64,000 nucleotides of DNA, taken from the NCBI GenBank assembly GCA_963717765.1, contig CAVQWX010000005.1, positions 248,001 through 312,000 of the forward strand. Direction: 5' to 3'. Numbering within the stretch: position 1 is the stretch's first letter; the number at the start of each line of letters is the position of its first letter. Both the position numbers and the translations under genes were made by a program. The stretch comes from JACDER01 sp963717765 (GTDB taxonomy: Bacteria; Actinomycetota; Thermoleophilia; Gaiellales; Gaiellaceae). The notes under the pieces are model-generated. The model saw nothing but the letters and a program-made list of their open reading frames with translations. It was not told the DNA's origin and made no database searches. Shown here one piece after another: positions 16,382-25,214 of the stretch.

Positions 16382-17872
16382 CTATTTCGCCTGTGCGCCG
16401 GGCCCCAGGGCAGTGATCGACTTCGACTTCGCCTGGCCGTAGAGCTGCGGGAACACATACTTGCCCCGCTCGGCGCCGGTCTTCGGTACGACGACCTGGA
16501 TCCGGTGGGCGTTTGCGTACGCATCGTGCCGGATCCCGGTCACCTGCCAGGAGACCTTCACGTTCGGCTGGTCGGTCTGAATGGTGAACCGGTTGTGCGC
16601 GATCTCCTTGACCACCCTCGCGTTCCAGCCTCGTGTGCCGACGATCGTCAGCTGGTAACGGAAGTCGCGGTTCAGGGCCTGGAAGTACGCCGGCAGCTTG
16701 ATGGTCGCGAAGCCCTTCACGTCGGTCGTGACGTTGCCGTTGTAGACGTCCATCATGTCCGGCGACTCGACGAACGAGTGCTGCAGGTATTCGGTCGACG
16801 GGTGCAGCGGATTGTCGATCTTGAACGAGCCGGCCGTCTTGCTGAGCGTGCCGAAGATAGTGACGTCACCGACGAAGCGGCCGGCCAACCCGCCCGGGCC
16901 GGCCGTGGAGTAGAGACCCCAGCCCGAGCCTGGGTGCGAGAACCAGCCGCCGATCCCGGCCCCGCCGGTGCCGTTGTTGATTCCGCGCACTCCTGCCGAG
17001 AAGCCGCCGGGGCTGGTCGAGCTCACCTTCCCGAGCACGCCGATAGCCGCGATCGAGGTCGAGCTCGTGTCCCCCTCCACGCCTGCCGCGGTGCCGGTCG
17101 AGGCTTGGTGGACACCCAGCACTCCCGTCGCGCTCGCGTCGCTTCCAGAGCACCCTCCCACACCATAGTTTCCCGCACACGACGTGAAGCCGAGCGTTCC
17201 GATCACGGCGCGCGCGTTACTGTTTCCGATCACGCCGATGCCGTCCGGACTGTTGCCGTAGACACCTCGGCCAATTTGGCTTCCGCCAACGACGCCGTTC
17301 CCGTCCGAGCTGGTGCCGTAGACACCAATCCCGCTCGGAGTGGTCCCGTAGACACCCCAGCCGCCGCCGTCCTGAGAGCCGTAGACGCCGATCCCGTTCA
17401 GGCCGGTGCCGTTGTTGATTCCGCGCACTCCTGCCGAGAAGCTGCCGGGGCTGGTCGAGTTCACCTGTCCGCGGACGCCGGCAGCGGAGCCCGAGTTCGA
17501 GTTCGTCTGCCCCTGCGCGCCCGCATCCGCGCCGCTCGAGGAGGTGTGGATCCCGAGCGCCCCGATCCCGGAGACGGACAGGCCGCGGAAGCCGATCCCG
17601 CTGCCGCCGTTCCCACCCCCGATCGCAGGGGTGCTGTTGCTGTTGCCGTTGACGGCGAGACCGTAGGCGCCGGCTGCCGTGCTGAAGTTGGTGATCAAAA
17701 AGACCGGCGTTGACATCGAGCCCTGCAGCGCCGTCTGGACCGTGGCGCCGTTGTTCTGGCCGACGACGAGCGGCGAGTTGTCGGTCGCCCCCGCGACCGA
17801 GACGGTCAGCAGCGCGGCCACGGCTGCGGCCAGAAGCGGCCAGCGCAACCTTCGTACGACTGGCATGAGCAT
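16382..17872 (-). CDS. Secreted Gly-rich repeat protein 2 (GVYG/GVWG family)
   Basis: 496 residues from ATG 17872, preceded by a GGAAAGGGGGG ribosome site. Signal peptide: LRWPLLAAAVAALLTVSVAG. After NSPLVVGQNNGATVQTALQG come Gly/Asn-rich repeats (GVRGINNGTGLNGIGVYGSQ, GWGVYGTTPSGIGVYG), then the conserved C-terminal domain (KIDNPLHPSTEYLQHSFVES, SWQVTGIRHDAYANAHRI). Much closer to repeat protein 3 than to protein 1. Its own TTGACA-N17-TTTGGT promoter is at 17925-17953 and a strong stem-loop follows the stop, so it is probably a single-gene transcript. Surface structural role inferred; no enzyme motif seen. Confidence 0.8.
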   Translation of the reverse strand: MLMPVVRRLRWPLLAAAVAALLTVSVAGATDNSPLVVGQNNGATVQTALQGSMSTPVFLITNFSTAAGAYGLAVNGNSNSTPAIGGGNGGSGIGFRGLSVSGIGALGIHTSSSGADAGAQGQTNSNSGSAAGVRGQVNSTSPGSFSAGVRGINNGTGLNGIGVYGSQDGGGWGVYGTTPSGIGVYGTSSDGNGVVGGSQIGRGVYGNSPDGIGVIGNSNARAVIGTLGFTSCAGNYGVGGCSGSDASATGVLGVHQASTGTAAGVEGDTSSTSIAAIGVLGKVSSTSPGGFSAGVRGINNGTGGAGIGGWFSHPGSGWGLYSTAGPGGLAGRFVGDVTIFGTLSKTAGSFKIDNPLHPSTEYLQHSFVESPDMMDVYNGNVTTDVKGFATIKLPAYFQALNRDFRYQLTIVGTRGWNARVVKEIAHNRFTIQTDQPNVKVSWQVTGIRHDAYANAHRIQVVVPKTGAERGKYVFPQLYGQAKSKSITALGPGAQAK

Positions 17873-17924
17873 GTGGTTCCCCCCTTTCCGGGACCCGCCG
17901 ACGGTCCGACGAGTCGACGGTATG

Positions 17925-17953
17925 ACCAAACCACTCGGCGGCGGGCTTGTCAA
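17925..17953 (-). promoter_or_regulatory. Promoter of repeat protein 2 (TTGACA-N17-TTTGGT)
   Basis: Minus-strand -35 TTGACA (17953-17948), exactly 17 bp, then TTTGGT (17930-17925), 52 nt upstream of the ATG. Same architecture as the promoters of the two paralogues. About 70 bp on either side up to 18033 contain nothing else recognisable. Confidence 0.6.
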
Positions 17954-18033
17954 GGGGTGGCGCGCTCGCCCGCTTCGTCAAGACGTGAGCTTGCGACCGG
18001 ACGAGAACGGCGCGGCCCCGGCTAACGGCGGGT

Positions 18034-19092
18034 CTACGCCTGCGCCACGGGCGCGCCGGACGGCTCGAGGGCGACCGGCGCCCCCTGCTCTTCGAGCGAC
18101 CTGTCGACCGCCTCCACCATGCGGATGACGTCGAGCCCGATCTGCGCGGAGGAGCGTAGTGACCGCCCGGACTGGATCGAGCTGCAAAAGTCGGCGAGCT
18201 CCGCCGCCAGGGGCTCAATCGCGCTCACCGGCGGGGAGATGATCTCTCCCGTGCGATAGGTGAGGTGGTACTCGCCGAAGCTCTGCGGGTTCGGCGGGAT
18301 CACGCCGGCATCGAAGATCCTCACCGGCTCGCTGCTCGTGTCGTCGTAGACGACCATCCGCTCGGAGCCTACGACCGCGGTCCGCCGCAGCTTGCTCGGA
18401 GCGAGCCAGGAGAGCTCCACGTGGCCGATCATCCCGGAGTCGAATTCCAGGTCGATGAACGCCACGTCGGCGATCCCCGGCAGGATGCAGGCACGGCTGA
18501 AGGCCGCGACCCTCGTGGGGACGGCGTCGAACCAGTAACGGAGGATCGAAAAGTCGTGCGGGGCGAGATCCCAGACGACGCTCACGTCGGACTGGTGGAG
18601 GCCGAGATTGACGCGGCTGGTCGAGACAAAGTAGACGCTGCCGAGCCCGCCCGAGACGATCAGGTCGCGGATGAGGTTGACCGGTGGGCTGTAGAGGAAC
18701 GTGTGCCCCGGCATAAGCGTCAGGTTCCGCTCGGCCGCGAGGCGCATCAGCTCGAGGGCGTCTAGGGACGACCCGGCGAGCGGCTTCTCCACGAAGACGT
18801 GCTTGCCCGCCTCCAGAGCAGCGCGGCTCAACTCGTAGTGCGTCGAGACGGGCGTCGCAATCACCACTGCGTCGAGCGACTCGTCCCCGAGTACGTCATC
18901 GAAATCGCGGGTCCGGCGCGCCTTCGGGTAGCGGCGCGCGAGCGCTCGTAACTTCGGCTCCTCGGTGTCGCAGATCCAGCTGAGCTCGGAGTCGCTCAGA
19001 TCGCTCACGTTGCGCGCGAGATTCGGCCCCCAATAGCCGAGCCCAACGATCGCGACGCGGACGGGCTCTCGCTGACCGTTCGTGTCGACCAT
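18034..19092 (-). CDS. Gfo/Idh/MocA family sugar-nucleotide dehydrogenase
   Basis: 352 residues. N-terminal Rossmann fold with VRVAIVGLGYWGPNLARNV (Gly-rich NAD site), DAVVIATPVSTHYEL, and the family's catalytic-lysine motif in HVFVEKPLAGS near residue 95. The C-terminal alpha/beta domain has VWDLAPHDFSILRYW with the conserved H-D pair. WlbA/KijD10-type homologues oxidise or reduce C3 of UDP- or TDP-sugars before transamination, which fits a locus holding DegT aminotransferases. Start ATG 19092 lies 13 nt after the flippase stop, so it is cotranscribed with it. Confidence 0.85.
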   Translation of the reverse strand: MVDTNGQREPVRVAIVGLGYWGPNLARNVSDLSDSELSWICDTEEPKLRALARRYPKARRTRDFDDVLGDESLDAVVIATPVSTHYELSRAALEAGKHVFVEKPLAGSSLDALELMRLAAERNLTLMPGHTFLYSPPVNLIRDLIVSGGLGSVYFVSTSRVNLGLHQSDVSVVWDLAPHDFSILRYWFDAVPTRVAAFSRACILPGIADVAFIDLEFDSGMIGHVELSWLAPSKLRRTAVVGSERMVVYDDTSSEPVRIFDAGVIPPNPQSFGEYHLTYRTGEIISPPVSAIEPLAAELADFCSSIQSGRSLRSSAQIGLDVIRMVEAVDRSLEEQGAPVALEPSGAPVAQA

Positions 19093-19105
19093 TCCCAGCC
19101 TAAGA

Positions 19106-20635
19106 CTACGTGTCGCTCCGGAGCCCTGCGCGGATCTGACGCGTCCGGAAAGCCCGCACATACGCGAGGATGAGCGGCGCGACCGCGGCCACCGCGGCAA
19201 CTGCGGCAATCGCGGTCGGCACGAGCCGCTGTTCGAGACCCTGTTCGTACAGCACCGCCGAAGCGGCGGCTCCGACCGCGGTCGCCCACGCAATCGGCAG
19301 GAGGCCGACGAGCAGCCGACCGAGGCGCGCGGCGCCGATCCCCGCCCCCAGTACGCGAATCGCAAGCGTGAACAGGAGGTAGGAGCCAAGTGATCCGATG
19401 GCGATGCCCTCGATCCCGAAGCCGAGCACGAGGAGGACGGCGTCGAGCGCGATGTTGAACGCGGCGCTCGCGAGGTAGAGGCGGACGACGGCCCACTGCC
19501 GGCCACGGCCGATCGAGTAGCTCACGAGCGGAATCGAGGTGGCCAGAAGCGCTCCGCCGGCCGCCAGGATCTGAGCCGAGCGGATGGATTCCGCATACTT
19601 CGGCAGCAGCGCGTACGTGACCGCCGGGAGCACGACGATCGAGGCGGCGACGATCGGCGCGGCGGTCAGACCCGAGACGTCGAGGGCGACGGCGGCCGTC
19701 CGTCCAGCCTCGCGGCTTTCCTGCGCCCGTCCGAGCTTGCGCAGAATCCCCGGCCCGAACTGGACCGCGATGGCGACCGGCCCCACCATCGCGAGGCTGC
19801 TGACAGCCGAGGCGAGCGTGTAGAGCCCGACTGAGGTTTGACCGAGCCCGACCAGCGCCACGAGCTTGTCCAGCGCGACGAAGTTCGTGTTGCCGAACCA
19901 GATCAGCGCGATCGGGATCCCGATGGCAGCGAGCCGCAGCGCCTCGCGCGGCGCCCACCGCGGCACGGGGCGCGGGCGCAGCCAGCCGAGGAGGACGGCG
20001 TACTGGACGAGGAAGCCCGCGCTGGACACGGCGATCGCTCCCTTCGACCCCCAGGCAAAGGCCGCGCCGACGCTCGCTCCGAGGTCGACGACGGCCGCGG
20101 CGGAGATGCCGGCTGCGAGCAGCCCGAAGTCGCCGTCCGCGAGCGCGACGTTGTACGGGAGATATGCGATCTGCTGCATGGCGACCGCGCCTGCAAGCGC
20201 CAGCGTGAACCACCACGGCCCGGGTAGCGCGCCCGCCGCCTCGAGGCCTGCCACGATCAGCAGAAGGGTTGCGAAGGCAGCCGAGAGCGCGATGATCCCC
20301 CCGTAGGCCACATCGGCGACGCGTAGCGCGCGGCGGTGCCGCCCTGCCCCGCGTAGCATCGGGATCTCGCGGTAAACCGCATGCAGGAGGCCGAAATCGA
20401 GGTAGATGCTGTACCCGACCAGGGTCAAGAAGACGGCCACGAGCCCGAACGCGGTCGGCCCGAGGAGCCAGGCCAAAAGGATGCTCTTGAGCATCAAGGC
20501 GATGCGCGCCGCGTACATCGCGGCCGCGTATCCGCCGCTCACCGCGAGACGACGGCGGCGCTGGCCGCGTACGATTACACGGTCATCCAGTGCGGGCGCA
20601 TGCCCGGCCTCGCCGGCGCTGCTAACCTCGCTCAT
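19106..20635 (-). CDS. Wzx-type polysaccharide flippase 1
   Basis: 509 residues with about 12-14 membrane helices. The N-terminal GYAAAMYAARIALMLKSILL and AWLLGPTAFGLVAVFLTLVG segments match the MATE/MOP-superfamily polysaccharide exporter pattern ('LGp..fG....'). IWFGNTNFVALDKLVALVGL holds the Asn/Asp region on helix 7. Moves undecaprenyl-linked repeat units to the outer face. Start chosen at ATG 20635, before a charged cytoplasmic leader of about 30 residues. The divergent glycosyltransferase begins 58 bp away. A second flippase is at 53987-55432, consistent with two polymers. Confidence 0.85.
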   Translation of the reverse strand: MSEVSSAGEAGHAPALDDRVIVRGQRRRRLAVSGGYAAAMYAARIALMLKSILLAWLLGPTAFGLVAVFLTLVGYSIYLDFGLLHAVYREIPMLRGAGRHRRALRVADVAYGGIIALSAAFATLLLIVAGLEAAGALPGPWWFTLALAGAVAMQQIAYLPYNVALADGDFGLLAAGISAAAVVDLGASVGAAFAWGSKGAIAVSSAGFLVQYAVLLGWLRPRPVPRWAPREALRLAAIGIPIALIWFGNTNFVALDKLVALVGLGQTSVGLYTLASAVSSLAMVGPVAIAVQFGPGILRKLGRAQESREAGRTAAVALDVSGLTAAPIVAASIVVLPAVTYALLPKYAESIRSAQILAAGGALLATSIPLVSYSIGRGRQWAVVRLYLASAAFNIALDAVLLVLGFGIEGIAIGSLGSYLLFTLAIRVLGAGIGAARLGRLLVGLLPIAWATAVGAAASAVLYEQGLEQRLVPTAIAAVAAVAAVAPLILAYVRAFRTRQIRAGLRSDT

Positions 20636-20693
20636 CGTCGCGGAGCGGCCTGCCCCATCGGCGCATCGTAGATCGCGGCCGCGGCGCCTCTGC

Positions 20694-21842
20694 ATGCTCG
20701 TCCACGGCCCGTATCCGCTCGGGGAAGCAAGGGTCGCGCGCGAGGCGCGCGCCGCGCTCGCTGCCGGGTGGGAGGTGGACGTGCTCGCGACGCGGAGGCC
20801 CGGCGAGCCGGCGCGCGAACGGGTGGACGGAGCCGACGTCCACCGGCTGCCATTCGCCCACCGCCGGGGCTTGGCACTGCCGCTCGCGGCCGCCGAATAC
20901 GCGGGGTTCGCGCTGCTCGCAACGGCGCGCCTCGCGCGGCTGGCGCGGCACCACCGGTTCGCAGTCGTGCAGGTGCATGCGCCTCCGGACTTCCTCGCCG
21001 CGGCGGCTCTCGTTCCGAAGTTGCTCGGCAGCAGCCTGTTGCTGGACGTTCACGACCTGTCCCCGCATATGTTCGCCATGCGCTTCGGCCACGGTCGCCT
21101 GGCGACTTCGTTCGAGCACACGCTCGAAGGCGTCGAGCGGCGGGCCGCCGACCTGGCGGACGCCGTCGTGACGGTGCACGAGCCGTACCGGCGCGAGCTG
21201 ATCGCGCTCGGCGTGCCGCCCGAGAAGGTGCACGTGGTGATGAACAGCGTCGACGAGCGCCTCCTGCCGAGGCGGGCTGCCCCGCCGCACGACCGCTTCA
21301 CCGCCGTCTACCACGGCACGATAACGCCCCCGTACGGCGTGGAACTGCTCGTGCAGGCGGCCGCCGCCGTCCAGGATCTGTCGCTCGAGATCTACGGCGA
21401 CGGCGATTCCGAGCCGGCGGTGGCGCGGCTCGTCAGAGAGCTCGGCCTCGATCCGCGTGTCACTCTCGTGGGTCGGCAGCTGCCGCAGCGGGAGGTGCTC
21501 GAGCGGATCTCCGGAGCCTCGGTCGGGGTCATCCCCAACCTGCCTACCCGTTTGAACCGCTTCGCCCTCTCCTCGAAGCTCTTCGAGTACGTCGCGCTGG
21601 GGATCCCAGCCGTCGTCGCCGACCTGCCCACGCTCCGCGCCCACTTCGATCCGGAAGAGGTGCGTTTCTTCCGCGCCGGCGACGCGGGCGCACTTGCCCA
21701 AGCGTTGCGGGAGGCGGCAGCCGACCCGGATTCGGCGAGAGGGCGGGCTGAGGCGGCGCGCCGCCGCTACGAGGCTTACCGCTGGCCGGTCCAACGCGAG
21801 CGCTACCTCGCGCTGCTCGACTTGCTCGCCGCGAGCAGGTAG
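20694..21842 (+). CDS. GT4-family glycosyltransferase
   Basis: 382 residues. MLVHGPYPLGEARVAREARA is the N-terminal acceptor-domain loop. VVQVHAPPDFLAAAALVPK and LLLDVHDLSPHMFAMRFG follow. The donor half shows FTAVYHGTITPPYGVELL and VGVIPNLPTRLNRFALSSKL, then FEYVALGIPAVVADLPTL, where the Glu of 'K.fEY.a.G.P' is the usual GT4 nucleotide contact. ATG 20694 is the only in-frame start near the first strand, though homologous starts a few residues earlier would need a non-standard codon. The 3' end overlaps the convergent epimerase gene by 40 bp. Confidence 0.85.
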   Translation: MLVHGPYPLGEARVAREARAALAAGWEVDVLATRRPGEPARERVDGADVHRLPFAHRRGLALPLAAAEYAGFALLATARLARLARHHRFAVVQVHAPPDFLAAAALVPKLLGSSLLLDVHDLSPHMFAMRFGHGRLATSFEHTLEGVERRAADLADAVVTVHEPYRRELIALGVPPEKVHVVMNSVDERLLPRRAAPPHDRFTAVYHGTITPPYGVELLVQAAAAVQDLSLEIYGDGDSEPAVARLVRELGLDPRVTLVGRQLPQREVLERISGASVGVIPNLPTRLNRFALSSKLFEYVALGIPAVVADLPTLRAHFDPEEVRFFRAGDAGALAQALREAAADPDSARGRAEAARRRYEAYRWPVQRERYLALLDLLAASR

Positions 21843-22726
21843 CGGGCCTCGTCGGCCAGAGCGGCCTCGAAGTCCGTCCGCGGGTCGAACGCGAGCTCGA
21901 GCCGCGCCCGCCGGACGTCCAGTACAAGCCTCGCCGGGGGGCGCCGGCTCGACTCGAAGCGCGCGCTGGGGCGAACGCCGAGTGCGCGCGCCACGCCTTC
22001 GAGCACCTCGAGCGTCGTCCGCCCCTTTCCGCTGCCGACGTTGAGGACGCCCACGCCGGAGCCGCAACAGGCATTCACGACGGCGGCGGCGACGTCTCCC
22101 ACGAAGACGTAGTCGCGCACGTCGGAGCCGTCGCCGTGAATCAGCGCGGTCTCGCCGCGCGCGAGCGCGTCGATGAACGCGGGGATCGCCCTGCGCCGGT
22201 GCTCGCTCGGCCCATACACGGTCGCGATCCGCAGGCAGAGGTTCCGGCCGTCCATCGCCTCCTCGACGGCCAGCTTGGCGCGTGCGTACGGCGTCACTGG
22301 AGCAGGAGCGGCCTCCTCGGGGACGGGCTCGTCGTGCCAGGCACCGTAGACGTCGGCCGAGCTGGCGAAGACGACGCGCCCCGCCGCGCTAACCAGGCGC
22401 AGTGCGCCGGCGGCGTTCACCTCGAGCTCGTGCACCATCCAGGCTGACAGCTCGAAGGACGGCGGAGGGTCGTACGCGAGCAGCGCCACCGTCTCGCCGC
22501 CGACCTCCGCCTCCCACCACTCCCGGCGAATCTCCGGCTCCAGCGGCAGCCCCGCCAGGCGCCACGGCTCCCGCGTGCAGATCGCGCGCAGGGACATGCC
22601 GGCCGCGAGTGCGGCGGCGCACACGTGGCTTCCGATGAAGCCGTCGGCGCCCACGACCGTGATCGCGTTCCCACGGCAGTCGCGCAGCCAGGCGGGCCGG
22701 TATGCGAGCGACGGCGGTGCCTTCAC
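21803..22726 (-). CDS. NAD-dependent epimerase/dehydratase (extended SDR)
   Basis: 307 residues. NAD site AITVVGADGFIGSHVCAAAL (GxxGxxG), then VVFASSADVYGAWHDE for the catalytic Ser/Thr region and TPYARAKLAVEE with the Tyr-x3-Lys pair. IHGDGSDVRDYVFVGDVAAA is the usual UDP/TDP-sugar SDR signature. GTG start overlaps the TGA of the upstream SDR gene (GTGA, 22723-22726). Two SDR genes in a row suggest sequential steps on one nucleotide sugar; exact reaction unknown. Confidence 0.82.
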   Translation of the reverse strand: MKAPPSLAYRPAWLRDCRGNAITVVGADGFIGSHVCAAALAAGMSLRAICTREPWRLAGLPLEPEIRREWWEAEVGGETVALLAYDPPPSFELSAWMVHELEVNAAGALRLVSAAGRVVFASSADVYGAWHDEPVPEEAAPAPVTPYARAKLAVEEAMDGRNLCLRIATVYGPSEHRRRAIPAFIDALARGETALIHGDGSDVRDYVFVGDVAAAVVNACCGSGVGVLNVGSGKGRTTLEVLEGVARALGVRPSARFESSRRPPARLVLDVRRARLELAFDPRTDFEAALADEARYLLAASKSSSAR

Positions 22727-23721
22727 CAGTTGCGCACGGCCTCCGCGCGCCCGCGCGCAGCGGCGTCACTGCCGGCGATATGCGACACGTACCGCTCCAA
22801 CCCCTCGCGGATGGAGACGGCTGCCTCGAAGCCGAGAGCCTCGCGCGCCTTCGTGGTTTCGGCGTAGTGCTGCTCGACGTCTCCGGGACGGCTGTCGTGG
22901 AACTCGGGCTCGAAATCGTCCGCGCCCAGGATCTCGAGCAGCAAAGCGCAGATCTCGCGGATGCTCACACCGCGTCCGTAGGCGATGTTCACCGCCTGCC
23001 CCACAAGCTCGTCGGAGCCGGCGGCCGCCACGATCCCCTCGGCCGTCTCCTCGACCCAGGTGAAGTCGCGCGTCTGCGAGCCGTCGCCGAAGACAACGGG
23101 AGGGAGTCCCGCGAGGATCCGGGTGGTGAACTTGGCGATCACCTCGGCGCTCGTCCCCTCCACGTGCGCACGCGGACCATAGGCGTTGAAGGGACGCACA
23201 ACCGTCACCGGCAACCCGTAGGCGCGCATGCACGCCTGGGCATACAGCTCGCCGGCAGCCTTCGCCGCGCCGTAGACGGTCGTCGGCTCGAGCGGGTGCC
23301 CCTCGTCCATAGGCAGGCGCCGGGCTGAGCCATACGCCTCGGACGAGGACACGTAGACGAAGCGCTGCACCGACGCGTCGAGAGCCGCGAGCACCGTTCG
23401 CAGAGACCCGGTCGCGTTGACATCGTGGCTGAGTTCGGGATTCCCGAGCGATGCACGCAGGTTGTCGCAGGCCATGTGAATGACAAGCGCGGCATCGCGG
23501 AGCTCGCTGGAGAGGAGCGCTCGGTCGCGCACGTCACCCACGACGACGCGCGCCCCGGCTTCCTCGGCCGCGCGCAGGTTCTCGCGCGAGCCGGCGCTCA
23601 GGTCGTCGAACGCAACGACTTTTGCGCCGACCGTGAGGAGGCGGTCGACTACGTGGCTACCGATGAACCCCGCGCCGCCCGTGACGACGACGCGATTGCC
23701 CGAGAAGCCGCACGCCGTCAG
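22723..23721 (-). CDS. NAD-dependent epimerase (UDP-sugar 4-epimerase-like), probable CTG start
   Basis: 332 residues if read from CTG 23721. VVVTGGAGFIGSHVVDRLLT is the NAD site at residues 11-30. FVYVSSSEAYGS and TTVYGAAKAAGELYAQ carry the Ser and Tyr-x3-Lys catalytic residues, and VFGDGSQTRDFTWVEETAEG is the sugar-nucleotide SDR signature. No ATG, GTG or TTG exists in frame between the upstream gene's stop and the NAD site. The CTG overlaps that stop as CTGA (23718-23721), the same geometry as the ATGA/GTGA/TTGA junctions elsewhere. The nearest standard in-frame start (GTG 23865) would overlap the sugar-transferase gene by almost 150 bp. Confidence 0.82.
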   Translation of the reverse strand: MTACGFSGNRVVVTGGAGFIGSHVVDRLLTVGAKVVAFDDLSAGSRENLRAAEEAGARVVVGDVRDRALLSSELRDAALVIHMACDNLRASLGNPELSHDVNATGSLRTVLAALDASVQRFVYVSSSEAYGSARRLPMDEGHPLEPTTVYGAAKAAGELYAQACMRAYGLPVTVVRPFNAYGPRAHVEGTSAEVIAKFTTRILAGLPPVVFGDGSQTRDFTWVEETAEGIVAAAGSDELVGQAVNIAYGRGVSIREICALLLEILGADDFEPEFHDSRPGDVEQHYAETTKAREALGFEAAVSIREGLERYVSHIAGSDAAARGRAEAVRNW

Positions 23722-25142
23722 TTGACGCCGCGCCGACCGAAAACGGCCGGCAACGTCCGGATCAGCAGCCGTACGTCCTGCCAGAGCGACCAGTTGGTGA
23801 CGTACAGGTAGTCGAGCTTCACCATTTCCTCGAAGGGGATGATCGTCCGCCCCAGCACCTGCCACAGGCCCGTGATGCCGGGCGTCAGATCGAGGCGCCG
23901 CCGACCCCATCCGGAGATGTGCTCGTCGACATCGGGAGGCATCGGGCGCGGCCCGACGAGGCTCATCTCCCCGCGGACGACGTTCCAAAGCTGAGGCACC
24001 TCGTCCAGGCTCGTGTGGCGAAGGAAGCGCCCGACACGGGTGATGCGCGGATCGTGGTGGAGCAGGAGCCAGACTGGATGCTCGCTCAGGCGCGCTAGCT
24101 CACGCTCCTTCTGCTCGGCGTCCTGCACCATCGTCCTGAACTTCACGATGCGGAACCTTCGCTCGCCGCGCCCGATCCGTTCCTGACGATGGAAGACGGG
24201 GCCTGGAGAGGTGAGCTTGATCGCTGCGGCGATCAGCACCATGACCGGCGCCAGGAGGACGAGAAGCGGGACGGAGATGACGAGATCCATGCCGCGCTTG
24301 AGCACCCGTGACGAACGCGTCAGGTTCGGAGACGTGACCCCGAAGATCGTGAGCCCCTCGACGTCGTCGATCTCGACCGAGGAGCCGAGGACGTCCATGA
24401 CGTGCGGGAGAAGCGCGAGCCGTACGTCGGCGCCGCGCAGGCGCCTGACGAGGTCGGCCAGCTCGTCGGCACTCACCTGCGGGGAGAGAACGACCACGCG
24501 CTCGACCGCCTCGCGCGCGCACACCTCGTCTACCTCGTCGGGGTGGCCGAGGTACGGGAGGTCGACGCCGCCGTCGTCATCCACGTCGACGAAGCCGATC
24601 GGGTCGAGCTCGTACTCGGGGTGCAGCCGGAACTTGCGGGCGAGGACTCCCGCCATCTCGCCTCCTCCCACGAGCAGGACGCGCTCGGGTGGGATGAGAA
24701 AGCGGCTGCTCGCGCGGGCTGCGACCCGCGCGAGCAGGATGCCGGCGAGAGCGAGCCCGAAGAAGACAACGCCCTGGCCGAAGGTCAGCTCGACGCCGGC
24801 CCCGTAGCGCAGGAGCAGCCACAGCAGGAGACTCCCGATCAGAAGCGAGTGGAAGAGCCACGGCAGGTCGTCCACGGTCGAGTGGCTGACGCGCTTGGCA
24901 TCGCGGTCGTACAGCCCATAGATCTTGAAGACCAGGATCCAGCCCGGAAGCGCGACCAGACCCCAGAACAGCCCGCGCAACGTGTCCGCCTTGCCCACGA
25001 GCACGCTCGCGACCACGAATGCCGCCACCACACCTGCGAGATCGGCCGAGACGAGGAGCCGGCGGAGGACGAAGTCGCGGTTGATACCGGGCTGGATGCG
25101 CGGTCGCCCGGCGACCCTGGGTCGTTCCTGCACTACCGCCAT
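23718..25142 (-). CDS. Polyprenyl-phosphate sugar-1-phosphate transferase (initiating enzyme 2)
   Basis: 474 residues. N-terminal membrane helices from about residue 27, a Rossmann-like middle domain (RVLLVGGGEMAGVLARKFRL), a membrane helix near residue 285, and the catalytic domain with FRIVKFRTMVQDAEQ, TSLDEVPQLWNVVRGEMSLV, GPRPMPPDV and LTPGITGLWQVLGRT. That places it with WbaP/CpsE/EpsL-like enzymes that start repeat-unit synthesis on undecaprenyl phosphate. It differs clearly from the enzyme at 6481-7881, so two different first sugars are likely. Stop overlaps the downstream epimerase start. Confidence 0.92.
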   Translation of the reverse strand: MAVVQERPRVAGRPRIQPGINRDFVLRRLLVSADLAGVVAAFVVASVLVGKADTLRGLFWGLVALPGWILVFKIYGLYDRDAKRVSHSTVDDLPWLFHSLLIGSLLLWLLLRYGAGVELTFGQGVVFFGLALAGILLARVAARASSRFLIPPERVLLVGGGEMAGVLARKFRLHPEYELDPIGFVDVDDDGGVDLPYLGHPDEVDEVCAREAVERVVVLSPQVSADELADLVRRLRGADVRLALLPHVMDVLGSSVEIDDVEGLTIFGVTSPNLTRSSRVLKRGMDLVISVPLLVLLAPVMVLIAAAIKLTSPGPVFHRQERIGRGERRFRIVKFRTMVQDAEQKERELARLSEHPVWLLLHHDPRITRVGRFLRHTSLDEVPQLWNVVRGEMSLVGPRPMPPDVDEHISGWGRRRLDLTPGITGLWQVLGRTIIPFEEMVKLDYLYVTNWSLWQDVRLLIRTLPAVFGRRGVN

Positions 25143-25214
25143 CGGTCGTTCAGGCTGGCGAATCGCACTCCTCCCCAGTTCGGTCGTCCTGCCGAGCCCG
25201 GACGATAGCGAAGA

